Shown here: positions 24,821-34,177 of the stretch, piece by piece
Layout of the letters: each line of letters opens with the position of its first letter
Position numbering within the stretch: the stretch's first letter is position 1
From: Gammaproteobacteria bacterium
GTDB taxonomy: Bacteria; Pseudomonadota; Gammaproteobacteria; Pseudomonadales; Ketobacteraceae
NCBI GenBank assembly: GCA_013178375.1
Contig: JABLXQ010000007.1
Location: forward strand, 106,717 to 170,716
Direction: 5' to 3'
Length of the DNA stretch: 64,000 bases
Program-made: the position numbers and the translations under genes
The notes under the pieces: generated by a model
The model's input: only the letters and a program-made list of their open reading frames with translations
Told to the model about the DNA's origin: nothing
Database searches by the model: none

Positions 24821-27039
24821 ACATCTTCCCGATACCGCCCTTCCGCTTTCAGCGCCTGCACGCTGGCGTCGAGCGGTGCAATGATCGCGTCGATGGCTTC
24901 CCTGACGCTCTTCGCCATGTCCCGGCCACCACACACCAGAATCTGCGCGCCCGCCTGGATCAGCTGGCGCAGTTCCTCGGCATCCGCGCTGACCCTGTCC
25001 TGCACGTAAGCGCCGTCGTCCGTGCGCGAAAAAGCCGTGTTCAGCTCGGTCAAACGCTTGTCGTCCAGATAACCGTTCAGTTCAGACTGATACAGAAAAT
25101 CAGACTGCGGATTGCGTCCGCCCCAGTACAGGTACATGGGGTGATTAGGCGTGTTGTGCTTGATGAAACCCGTCAGTGGCCCGATGCCCGTGCCTGCGCC
25201 GATCAGAATAACGGGGGCTTTGCCAGTGGTGGGGCGAAAATCAGGATTCGGCCTGATAAAGGCATCGATGGTTTCACCGGATTTCAGATTGTGCAGGTAG
25301 CCGGAACACAGACCGTCGGTATGTTTGCGCACGCAGATTTCCAGCATGCCCTCTTTCGATGAAGATGCCAGCGAATAGAAACGGGGAACGTGGCTGCCCG
25401 GTGGCAGGATGCCGACGAGATCGCCGGCTTCAAAATAGGGAAGCCCATGGCGCCGGCGCAGTGCGCGCAGGATGCCGGCTTTGGTTTCCGGCCGCGCGGC
25501 GGTAAAGCGGAATACGGTGGTGGGCGTGTCCGTATCGGCAGCATATTCCACGCGCTCCACCAGTTGCAGCGGCGTGGTGTGCGGACGTTCCGGATTGTGC
25601 TCCAGTATCAGGTCGGTGCCGATCAGTTCGCCGATGTTTTTTCCCCAGCGGGCAAATTCCTGCGGTGACTGCCGGTCGATCATGTCGAGCGGGCAAAACG
25701 CCGTCCATCCTTTTGCGATCAGCGCAGCATTCACATCAAGAGCGAACTGGCAGAACTGCGGAAATTGCCTGTCGCCGAATCCCAGCACGGTGAAACGGAA
25801 TTGCGGTACGCCGTCGAATTTTCGCAGCTTCGCCAGAAAGTGGTTGCCCGACGCGGGTGGACCACCGTCGCCATAAGTGGCCGCCAGGATAAACAGCCGC
25901 TCGGCACGGGGATAACCGGACGCCAGATTGTTCATGGGCGCGGTATGGACACGATGTCCCGCCTTGGTCAGCGCATCATGCAGGGTTCTGGCAAAGCCCC
26001 AGGTGGTGTTGCCCTCGGTGCCCACCAAAATCACGGTATCGGCTGTGTCGGCCGCGACATTGCCCGTCAGTTTGGACAGGCCCCGGCGCCGCTTCCACCA
26101 GATCTGAATACCCGTCACCGCCAGCACCGGTACGGTCAGCGCTGACAGGCCCAGCAGCAATCCCAGCCACCACAAGCCCTCGCCGGTGTGCAGCATGTAA
26201 ATGAATTCATGAATTTTGCGCGAAGTGCTGTTGGCCTCATAGGACAGCAGCTCGCCGGTGGATGCATGGACGAAGCCTGCGCCCTGATTGGTGCGCACAG
26301 AATAGTTGTCGGCGGGATCGCCCGGGTAGGGGTAAACCATTTCCCGCAGGTCGTTCAGATCGATGGCTTTGAGTGCCGCCAGCGTGTCCACGGGCAGCGG
26401 CGCGGCCAGTTCGCCGGAAACGGGAAATTCCGGCTCTGCCTCCAGTGCTTCGGGAATCAGTTCCAGGGTGCTCGCCGACAGGTAAATCCCGGTCGTTGCG
26501 GAAAGCAGCAATCCGAGTACGACATAGCGACTCAACACGCCGTGCAGTCGCTGGGGCAGCGTGCCGCGCACCGGGCCCAGGATTTTGCGCCAGCCACCCA
26601 GGCGCGCAGCCAGCATCAGCGCGCCGGTAATCGCCAGCAGGACCATCAGCACCGCACCCGTGCCGGTCGCCACCCGGCCTTCCGTATCGAGCAGCAAGGA
26701 CCGGTGCAGGTTCTTCACCCAGCGCATGATGGACGGGCTTTCGTAAGCGGACAGGGATTTTCCGGCTACCGGATCAAACAGGTCCACACCCGAAACGTCG
26801 CCGTCCCGGAAATACACGATGATCGATCCGGACGGCGTACGCTGAATCTGTTCGACCAGCGGATACTGCGTTGCCACCTTGCCCGCAAGGTCGGCAACAC
26901 TCATCTGGCCGGCGGCAGGAACGGTGGCGCTCAACCGCTCCTGGACGGGACTGATGGACAGGAACGCCCCGCTCAGCGCCAGCACGATCACCAGTACTGC
27001 TGCAACCAGGCCGGGCAGGGAATGCAATTGACGAAGCAT
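24814..27039 (-). CDS. PepSY-TM / flavodoxin / FAD-NADPH reductase fusion
   Basis: A 741-residue protein: PepSY-associated transmembrane region (about 1-330; four helices including LPGLVAAVLVIVLALSGAFL, AVLMVLLAITGALMLAA and LLGLSALTVPVLAVTGIQIWW), a flavodoxin domain (about 333-480; VGTEGNTTWGFARTLHDAL and AATYGDGGPP), then an FAD-binding and NADPH-binding reductase (about 500-741; FYSLASS, VILIGAGTGIGPLTGFI, YLYWGGRNPQSDFLY, ending in EGRYREDVY). It resembles sulfite-reductase flavoprotein or P450-reductase cores tethered to the inner membrane. It probably moves electrons from NADPH towards the periplasm or membrane, perhaps for ferric or flavin reduction. It heads a run with the DUF2271 and PepSY genes. 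Confidence 0.9.
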   Translation of the reverse strand: MLRQLHSLPGLVAAVLVIVLALSGAFLSISPVQERLSATVPAAGQMSVADLAGKVATQYPLVEQIQRTPSGSIIVYFRDGDVSGVDLFDPVAGKSLSAYESPSIMRWVKNLHRSLLLDTEGRVATGTGAVLMVLLAITGALMLAARLGGWRKILGPVRGTLPQRLHGVLSRYVVLGLLLSATTGIYLSASTLELIPEALEAEPEFPVSGELAAPLPVDTLAALKAIDLNDLREMVYPYPGDPADNYSVRTNQGAGFVHASTGELLSYEANSTSRKIHEFIYMLHTGEGLWWLGLLLGLSALTVPVLAVTGIQIWWKRRRGLSKLTGNVAADTADTVILVGTEGNTTWGFARTLHDALTKAGHRVHTAPMNNLASGYPRAERLFILAATYGDGGPPASGNHFLAKLRKFDGVPQFRFTVLGFGDRQFPQFCQFALDVNAALIAKGWTAFCPLDMIDRQSPQEFARWGKNIGELIGTDLILEHNPERPHTTPLQLVERVEYAADTDTPTTVFRFTAARPETKAGILRALRRRHGLPYFEAGDLVGILPPGSHVPRFYSLASSSKEGMLEICVRKHTDGLCSGYLHNLKSGETIDAFIRPNPDFRPTTGKAPVILIGAGTGIGPLTGFIKHNTPNHPMYLYWGGRNPQSDFLYQSELNGYLDDKRLTELNTAFSRTDDGAYVQDRVSADAEELRQLIQAGAQILVCGGRDMAKSVREAIDAIIAPLDASVQALKAEGRYREDVY

Positions 27040-27057
27040 GTTTCCGGGATTCCAAAC

Positions 27058-27528
27058 TCAGAAGCTGTAGGTGAACGCCTTGACGTAACCCTTGCCTGCA
27101 GTGGGTTTGCCGGCGCCATCGGTCGTCAGCGGCACCACCACTTCGGAGCGATTGTCGCGCTTTTTCTCAACCGCAGTATCGATGTGAATCTGGTATCCCG
27201 CGTCGATCAGCGCATCGGCCACTTCAACCGTCACTTTCAACGTTTTGCCACTGCTTACACTCGCACCGGTCATGCCGTCGTATTCAGCCTTGTTCAGGCT
27301 GCTGCCACGAGCCCAGTCCGCCAGATGCTTGTAGTATTTCGGCTTCTTGCCGGCGATCCACAGCGTGCGCTTGTACTGACCGCTGGCATCGGTGAGATAC
27401 AGCGCCACATACGCGCCATCGCCGCTGTAAGCCGACAACTCGGTTGTCAGGGTGACGGGTTTGGCCTGCGACAGCGCCGGCAATGCCAGCGCGGTTGCGA
27501 GGGTCAAGCACATAAATTTGGTTTTCAT
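27058..27528 (-). CDS. DUF2271 domain protein, periplasmic
   Basis: This 156-residue protein has a signal peptide (KFMCLTLATALALPALSQA) and a single DUF2271 domain, with YVALYLTDASGQYKRTLWIAGKKPKYYKHLADWAR and MTGASVSSGKTLKVTVEVADALIDAGYQIHIDTAVEKKRDNRSEVVVPL. It lies 18 bases upstream of the PepSY-flavodoxin gene and 51 bases after the PepSY gene, so the three are probably one unit. DUF2271 proteins recur beside PepSY reductases, and a shared role in periplasmic redox or iron handling is inferred. Confidence 0.9.
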   Translation of the reverse strand: MKTKFMCLTLATALALPALSQAKPVTLTTELSAYSGDGAYVALYLTDASGQYKRTLWIAGKKPKYYKHLADWARGSSLNKAEYDGMTGASVSSGKTLKVTVEVADALIDAGYQIHIDTAVEKKRDNRSEVVVPLTTDGAGKPTAGKGYVKAFTYSF

Positions 27529-27579
27529 TGGATGTACTCTCCATTGCTCATTGGTAACGATTGATCCGGGCGGGTCCCG

Positions 27580-27942
27580 TCACGGACTGGCGGGTGTCAC
27601 CGCCGGAGCCCCATGCCGATGGTGCGGCTTGTCCTTGTCCAGATAATCTGCGGCGCGGCCACCTTTGTGAAAGCGGATTTCCAGCTCGCGGATTTCCAGC
27701 GACGCCGGTGCGAACTTGGCTTCAAAGCGATTGCCGTTGCTGTCGATGCCATCCACTTCATAGCAACCGTCGTCAACCCTGATGCGCTTGACCTGCCAAC
27801 CGTTGTTCTCCAGCTCATGCCGGAGTGCGTCGCGCGGCTGCCAGTCCGCGACTGGGTCATCGCAATGATCATCTGCCAGCGCATTGCCAGCCATCAGGAT
27901 GGAAAAAATGCCAAGGGCGAGCAGCTTGTTTTTCATGTTCAC
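27580..27942 (-). CDS. Small PepSY domain protein, periplasmic
   Basis: The 120-residue protein has a signal peptide (KNKLLALGIFSILMAGNALA) and one PepSY domain (QPRDALRHELENNGWQVKRIRVDDGCYEVDGIDSNGNRFEAKFAPASLEI). The tail is basic and His-rich (DKDKPHHRHGAP), so it could bind a metal. It is divergent from the two-component genes at 28200; the intergenic region carries three copies of a CCTGACA-type motif, so this gene and its downstream partners are likely targets of that system. Confidence 0.88.
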   Translation of the reverse strand: MNMKNKLLALGIFSILMAGNALADDHCDDPVADWQPRDALRHELENNGWQVKRIRVDDGCYEVDGIDSNGNRFEAKFAPASLEIRELEIRFHKGGRAADYLDKDKPHHRHGAPAVTPASP

Positions 27943-27981
27943 TCTCCTTTCTCTTTGCTGTTGATCACTTTAATCCCCCTT

Positions 27982-27998
27982 CCTGACAACAGCCTGAA
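27982..27998 (+). promoter_or_regulatory. Predicted response-regulator site, copy 1
   Basis: CCTGACAACAGCCTGAA contains two CTGA half sites 11 bases apart, one helical turn, as OmpR-family regulators require. It lies 39 bases upstream of the PepSY gene start. Confidence 0.6.
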
Positions 27999-28091
27999 GG
28001 CAGATCAAAGGAATGGGTGTTTAGCATGGCTGGCGTGCCCGAAATCATGGCCGGCGATTCCATATGCTTGAACCAAAGACTATTGCGGTAT

Positions 28092-28108
28092 CCTGACAGC
28101 AACCTGAA
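28092..28108 (+). promoter_or_regulatory. Predicted response-regulator site, copy 2
   Basis: CCTGACAGCAACCTGAA matches copy 1 at 15 of 17 positions in the same orientation, 110 bases away. Confidence 0.6.
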
Positions 28109-28136
28109 ATCCGGGTAAAAAGTACCAACCACTCTG

Positions 28137-28153
28137 TTCAGGCTCGTGTCAGG
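28137..28153 (-). promoter_or_regulatory. Predicted response-regulator site, copy 3 (inverted)
   Basis: The minus strand reads CCTGACACGAGCCTGAA, the same CCTGACA-NN-ARCCTGAA pattern, 46 bases before the response regulator start. It suggests autoregulation. Confidence 0.6.
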
Positions 28154-28199
28154 GTGAACCTGTACTATCTTTCAACGTAACCGATTGAAAGGGCGGACC

Positions 28200-28854
<655 letters not shown>

Positions 28855-28865
<11 letters not shown>

Positions 28866-30183
28866 AACCAGCCTGCAGCGACAACTGAGTCTGGGATTGA
28901 CCCTGGGGCTGACCCTGCTCTGGCTGGTTGCCGTGACCGCTTCCGGACTGGTGATGCAGCGCGAGCTGGACAAGGCCTTGGACAGCGCGCTGGAAGAAAC
29001 TGCGCAGCGGATTCTGCCGCTTGCCGTCGTCGAAATCCTCAACCAGGACAGCGCCACCTCACCGCAGCGCATCGCATCCCTGCAGCCGCATGATGAATAT
29101 CTGACCTATCTGATACGGGACGAAACCGGCGCGATTCTGCTGCGCTCCCACGATGCCGACCAGACCGTATTTGGCGAGCAGCCCCGTACCGGGTTTGTGA
29201 CCACGCCGACACACCGGATCTATGGCGCCGCTGCAGTCAGCAACACGGTCCATATCGAAATCGCCGAGCCTCTGGCCCATCGACACACGGCCATGCTGCA
29301 GGCAGTCATGGAGTTATTGCTGCCGCTGGCGCTGCTGATTCCGGTGAGCCTGGCTGGCGTCTGGTGGCTGGTACGGCGCAGCCTGCGCAATATTGTGGCA
29401 TATCGTGATGCCATCGAATCACGGGGCGCGGGCGATCTCTCACCGGTGCCAACCGCTGCATTGCCAACAGAGATTGAACCGATTGCCGCGGCGGTGAACC
29501 AGTTGCTGGAAAAATTGCGCCGGGCACTGGATGCCGAGCGCAGCTTCACCGCCAACAGTGCCCATGAACTACGCACACCGCTTGCAACTGCACTGGCTCA
29601 ATTGCAGCGCCTGCAACGGGAGATTCCGGCAGGCCCCCTGCAGGACAAGACCGTGCAAATTGAAGCGTCGCTGCATGGTCTTTCACGTTTGTCCGAAAAA
29701 CTCATGCAACTGGCCAAAGCAGAGGGCGCCGGGCTGGTGTCCGCAACGGCGCAGGATATGGTGCCCACCCTCGTCTTTGTCGTGGGTGAATTCCGCCGCG
29801 CCACGAAAGTTCCGCTACTGCTGAGCGTGCCGGATGGAAGGCCGGTGCTATCCTGCATGGATCAGGATGCCTTCGCCATACTGGTGCGCAACCTGATCGA
29901 CAATGCGCTCAAGCACGGTGCTGCCGGCAAGCCAGTGGAAATCAGCCTTGCTACGGACGGCACCCTGCGCGTGATCAATGCCGGTGCCATTGTACCGGCG
30001 GATACTCTGGCACAATTGCGCGGCCGCTTCGTTCGCTCGAACACGGACGCATCCGGGACTGGCCTCGGCCTCGCCATTGCCGATACGATTGCCAGTGGCG
30101 CAGGTGCGCAGCTGACACTGCAATCCCCCGCAACCGGCAGAGCTGACGGATTTGAAGCAATAGTGAATATCATCGCCAGCTGA
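28855..30183 (+). CDS. Sensor histidine kinase (QseC/PmrB-like)
   Basis: The 442-residue membrane kinase has an N-terminal helix (LGLTLGLTLLWLVAVTASGLVM), a periplasmic sensor loop (about 45-150, with HDEYLTYLIRDETGAILLRSHD), a second helix (LLLPLALLIPVSLAGVWWLV), HAMP-like sequence, and a HisKA domain with His237 in SFTANSAHELRTPLATAL. The ATPase domain has NLIDNALKHG and GTGLGLAIADTIAS. The short sensor loop resembles QseC. It is coupled to the response regulator by overlap. The signal is unknown; metal, acid or redox state are options given the PepSY targets. Confidence 0.93.
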
Positions 30184-30220
30184 ACTCTGAACACTGAATA
30201 CGGAAAAAGAGGAACGTACC

Positions 30221-30697
30221 ATGAGAATATTCACACCCGGATTTGCTGCCATTGCAGGCGCTGCACTCTGCTTGATCAGCTACAACCCTGCCACTGCCGC
30301 ACAGCATGAACATCAATCCGCACCTTCCGCGCAGGAGCACTCCCAGCACGGCGAAGATGCCGCACTACCCGCCATGCGACTGGATGCCGGAAAAAAATGG
30401 CAGATGGATGACCACACCAGAATCCTGTTCAAAAAAATGGAGTCTGATTTTGCGCAGGCCGATCACAGCTCGCTTGAAGGTTTGCGCAACATTGGCGGCA
30501 CATTGAAGAGCGAACTGGATACGCTGATAAAAGGCTGCACCATGACCGGCGATGCCCACACCATGCTGCACGTTTACCTGACCGACTACATGACAGCGGT
30601 AGACAAACTGGCGACAGCCCCCACCGTCACCGACGGCAGAACCGAGGCGGTAAAGATCAAAGGTTTTCTTGATCGCTATGATGACTATTTCGAATAG
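30221..30697 (+). CDS. Small exported His-rich protein (DnrO-like)
   Basis: The 158-residue protein starts at an ATG after AAGAGGAACGTACC. It has a signal peptide (FTPGFAAIAGAALCLISYNPATAAQ) and a His-rich stretch (HEHQSAPSAQEHSQHGED) that could bind a metal. The helical remainder (MRLDAGKKWQMDDHTRILFKKMESDF, then a Cys-His segment, GCTMTGDAHTMLHVYLTDYM) resembles short periplasmic proteins annotated as DnrO-like in proteobacteria. It lies 37 bases after the kinase gene in the same direction and may share its transcript. Function unknown. Confidence 0.75.
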   Translation: MRIFTPGFAAIAGAALCLISYNPATAAQHEHQSAPSAQEHSQHGEDAALPAMRLDAGKKWQMDDHTRILFKKMESDFAQADHSSLEGLRNIGGTLKSELDTLIKGCTMTGDAHTMLHVYLTDYMTAVDKLATAPTVTDGRTEAVKIKGFLDRYDDYFE

Positions 30698-30772
30698 TCG
30701 ACACACCCGGCTGCCGAATTCCCGCTTACACTCAAACCAGAGCCAATGACAGTTCAAGGCGGAGCCCGATCC

Positions 30773-32491
30773 ATGTCCACCCCCACCCCACTGCTTCCAA
30801 CCCCCAAAACCATTCTCTTCGACTGGCACGGCACACTGGTGAACACTCAGGACGCCATGACCGCCGCCATGGAGGAAATGCTTCAGCAAATGGAAGAGCT
30901 GGGCCTGGTGGAACGGCTGCTGCCCGAAGACAAATGCAAGACCGAGGACGACGTGAAGCTGGTGCGCTATATCCGCATCTTCCGGCGTCTGCATCCGAAA
31001 ATACTGCTCGAACGCCGCGTCAGTCGCACCGAAATTTTCAACGCCATTTTCGGCGATGACACCGAAGCCAAGTATCTGGCCCACCGCGCCTACAACAAGT
31101 GCTACCGCAATTATTACGGCAAGGTGAAGCCGTTCCAGGAAGGAATTCGTGAATATCTGGCATCGCTGAAACGGCTGGAACTTCACGTCGGCGTCGCCAC
31201 CAATCGCAGCCGTGAATTTCTCGACCACGAACTGCGCACGGTGGATGACGGTTCCTGGCCGCGCCTGATCGACTTCACCACCTGCGCCGACGACGTAACC
31301 CTGTACAAACCCGACCCGCAGATCATTCGTCACGCACTGGTGAATATTGACACCTACCCCCGCCCCGATACCTGGTACGTGGGCGACAGCAACATGGATA
31401 TGGTGACAGCGAAGAATGCCGGCATAACCGCCATTTTCTACAATGGCGGCTGCTGGGACATCGAAGGTCTGCGCCGGTCGTTCCAGAATGATCCGCAGCA
31501 CGCGCCGGATGCCATCATCAACAGCTTCGACGAACTGATGGACCTGCTGGAAAACTGCCAGCAACAGGACACCCTGGCCTTCGCAAAAATCGTGACCAAG
31601 GCGCGGCCGCACCATTTCCCGGGCCCCACGCCGCCACCTGTGCGGGTGGAGCCGGACTGGCACCCATCGGTAGTGAAACTGACGCCGCCCAAGGTGATCC
31701 TGTTCGACTGGCACGCCACCCTCGTGGATACCCTCGACGCCATGTATCACGCGGTGGACGACATGCTGCCGGAGCTGCGGGAAAAGGGTTTGCTGGACCG
31801 CATGGTGGACCCGGCACAAAGCAAGTCCCCCGAAGATGCGCGGCTGGTGGAATACGTGCGCAATTACGCCCAGCTGCACCCCAAGGTCAAGGCAGACCGC
31901 AAGATTTCGCGCACGGATATTTTTGAAGTGCTGTTCGGCGACGATCAGGAAGCCAAACAGATCGCACACCAGATTTTCAATTTCCATTATCGCAATCACT
32001 ACGGCACCGTACTGCCGTTCGAACCGCACGTGCGCCAGGTATTGGTGAGCCTGCGCATGCTGGATTTCAAACTGGGTGTGATCACCAACCGCGACCGTGA
32101 ATTTTTCGAGCACGAGGTAAATGCAGTGGAAGGTGGTTCGTGGAAGGGTCTGTTCGACTGCATGATCTGCGGCGACGACACCGTGCTGCGCAAGCCTCAC
32201 CCGGATCAGGTGCTGGTGGCGGCTGCCCAACTGGGCTGCGAACCGACGCGCGAGGTGTGGTACGTGGGCGACAGCACCACCGACGTGATCGCCTCCAAAA
32301 CCGCCAATATCACCAGCGTGTTTTTTAACGGCGCGCAGTGGGACCAACCCTGGCTCAACAAAATCTTCCCCGGCAACGAACGCTACCCGCACAAACCAGA
32401 CGTGGTGGTGAATGATTTTTCCGAATTCTGGGCACTGGTGCTGGCGTGTCTGAAGCGGGGATATGGCGAGAGTGTGTTGTCGGGGGTTTGA
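30773..32491 (+). CDS. Tandem HAD-superfamily protein (two fused hydrolase domains)
   Basis: Starting at ATG 30773 (GGCGGAG upstream) gives 572 residues made of two homologous HAD units, about 10-260 and 305-555. Each has motif I as ILFDWH (Asp17-Trp-His19 and Asp312-Trp-His314), motif II VATNRSRE or VITNRDRE, a motif III Lys in YKPDPQ or RKPHPD, and motif IV YVGDSNMDM or YVGDSTTDV. The nucleophile Asp is kept but the usual second Asp, the general acid, is His in both copies. Shared segments such as the FNAIFGDDTEAK / FEVLFGDDQEAK pair show an internal duplication. The substrate is unknown; the DxH change may mean phosphoryl transfer with altered chemistry. Confidence 0.85.
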   Translation: MSTPTPLLPTPKTILFDWHGTLVNTQDAMTAAMEEMLQQMEELGLVERLLPEDKCKTEDDVKLVRYIRIFRRLHPKILLERRVSRTEIFNAIFGDDTEAKYLAHRAYNKCYRNYYGKVKPFQEGIREYLASLKRLELHVGVATNRSREFLDHELRTVDDGSWPRLIDFTTCADDVTLYKPDPQIIRHALVNIDTYPRPDTWYVGDSNMDMVTAKNAGITAIFYNGGCWDIEGLRRSFQNDPQHAPDAIINSFDELMDLLENCQQQDTLAFAKIVTKARPHHFPGPTPPPVRVEPDWHPSVVKLTPPKVILFDWHATLVDTLDAMYHAVDDMLPELREKGLLDRMVDPAQSKSPEDARLVEYVRNYAQLHPKVKADRKISRTDIFEVLFGDDQEAKQIAHQIFNFHYRNHYGTVLPFEPHVRQVLVSLRMLDFKLGVITNRDREFFEHEVNAVEGGSWKGLFDCMICGDDTVLRKPHPDQVLVAAAQLGCEPTREVWYVGDSTTDVIASKTANITSVFFNGAQWDQPWLNKIFPGNERYPHKPDVVVNDFSEFWALVLACLKRGYGESVLSGV

Positions 32492-32519
32492 TAACTGGCT
32501 GTACAGAGCAATCACCCCT

Positions 32520-33971
32520 ATGGGCCGGATCGACATGAGTCTTAACCATCACGATCGTGACCGCAGGTGTCTTCTGAAAAAGTGCCTGAGAATTTCGCTG
32601 AGGATAGTGGCCGGAGCGGCCTTGCTCGCTGCCAGTAGCTATGCCGTTCTGGTGGGCATCAACTGGAATGACAGGCCGGCCGGCGCTGCGGCGCAAAAAC
32701 TCGCAAAGGCTTTTGACGCCGCACCGGCTCTTCCGGACGACAAAAATGCCTATGTATACATGACTGGATTTTCAGTTGAGCAATCCGCTGATCCTTTCGA
32801 ATGGGGCGTCAAACGCATTCGCTGGGCGAACCTGAACATTGCACGTTCACATTTCGGCGAAGATATGCCCGGCAATGATTTCGTATTGCCAAGCGCAGGC
32901 AATAGTTCGCTTGGCACACTGGCTGAAGCATGCAGGGAGATCGATCGCAGCTGCCTTGCCACGCTGAATCAATACGAACCGGAAATACCAAAAATATTGC
33001 AGGAAAACCAGTGGCTGCAGGACCGCTATGAAACATTGCTGTCACTGTCTCAATGGAGGGAAACAACCACGCTCGACATAAACATGCAGTTTCCTGCCTA
33101 TGCCCACGTATTTGATGGCCAGAAGGTTCTGCTTCTACGCGCCTGGTCAGCGAGTACAACGGGTGATTCGGAAAAGAGCAGGGAACTGCTTGATAAGGAC
33201 TTGATATTCTGGAGTAACATTTTGGCATCCACTGACATGCTCATTACCAAATTGATTGCAGCCACTGCCATCAAGCGCAATTTCGGCTGGACCAATATCA
33301 TCATTAACCGTCTTCCTGCCGACCAGGCCACCCGGGCCATTCCGCATTCCCTGCAGCAAACGATCACGATTTCCGAGTACTCCATGCGACGCTGTCTGAC
33401 GGGAGAATGGATTTTTGCACACAGCATTCTGGCAAGGACAAAAAATGCCACTCACAATCCCCTGGACTTATTTCAGATGGATGACTCAGACAACTCGCTG
33501 GAACCACTATTCTTGTCGCTGGCATCGCCATTGCTGCAAATTCAGGACTCGAAAAATCGATACGCAGAATTTCTGGATGCGCTTTCCGACATCTTGGAAG
33601 TACCCCTTGAGCAATATCCCCACGCGTTCCAGCAGGCGCACGAACTGGAGAGTCAAACTGCAGAGGCTGCCTCGGTTTGGTGGCGGCCCTATAATCTGTT
33701 GGGCAATCTGCTGTGGGCCATAAGCACGCCGGAGTTCACGGCTTATGCCGCGCGGATTGCCGATCTGGAAGGCATGCGACGCGCAACGCTACTGGCGATT
33801 CGATTGCGCAACCAGCTCGTCACTCCGGAAAAGGCGCAAAGCATGCTGGTCGACGCAGCAGAAAGAAGCCCTTACGACAACTCGCCATTTGAATGGGACG
33901 AAGCAGAACGTGCGATTGTGTTCAACGGTCTGGCACCCGACAAACACGCCCAAACATCCTTTCTCTACTAA
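32520..33971 (+). CDS. Membrane-anchored protein of unknown function
   Basis: The start is uncertain; ATG 32520 and ATG 32535 are the best options, giving about 480 residues. A basic N-terminus (NHHDRDRRCLLKKCLRISLR) precedes one hydrophobic helix (IVAGAALLAASSYAVLVGI), so the bulk faces the periplasm. The rest is mainly alpha-helical with no motif I recognise; it has YVYMTGFSVEQSADPFEWG near the start and a C-terminal helix-rich part ending YDNSPFEWDEAERAIVFNGL. It starts 28 bases after the HAD gene. Function cannot be assigned. Confidence 0.75.
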   Translation: MGRIDMSLNHHDRDRRCLLKKCLRISLRIVAGAALLAASSYAVLVGINWNDRPAGAAAQKLAKAFDAAPALPDDKNAYVYMTGFSVEQSADPFEWGVKRIRWANLNIARSHFGEDMPGNDFVLPSAGNSSLGTLAEACREIDRSCLATLNQYEPEIPKILQENQWLQDRYETLLSLSQWRETTTLDINMQFPAYAHVFDGQKVLLLRAWSASTTGDSEKSRELLDKDLIFWSNILASTDMLITKLIAATAIKRNFGWTNIIINRLPADQATRAIPHSLQQTITISEYSMRRCLTGEWIFAHSILARTKNATHNPLDLFQMDDSDNSLEPLFLSLASPLLQIQDSKNRYAEFLDALSDILEVPLEQYPHAFQQAHELESQTAEAASVWWRPYNLLGNLLWAISTPEFTAYAARIADLEGMRRATLLAIRLRNQLVTPEKAQSMLVDAAERSPYDNSPFEWDEAERAIVFNGLAPDKHAQTSFLY

Positions 33972-34177
33972 TCCCGGCCATGGCGCCAAAGCCCTCTGGC
34001 CCTGAAATATGCACTGCCCCGCCGGGCAGGCCCTGACCGCCATCGTCCAACTGGACTAGGACAACCCCCTCCCCCATCCCCTACCTTTTGCGCAAGGGTT
34101 AGTGCGCCCGGAATCTGCCTGAAACAGTGTCGGACGCACACAAGTGCCCGTCGTATAACAACAAAAAGGCCCTTCCC

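Noticed and set aside
30365..32536. A 723-codon minus-strand frame opposite the tandem HAD gene.
   Set aside because: It has no domain, is full of His and Val from the codon bias of the opposite strand, and lies over well supported HAD motifs.
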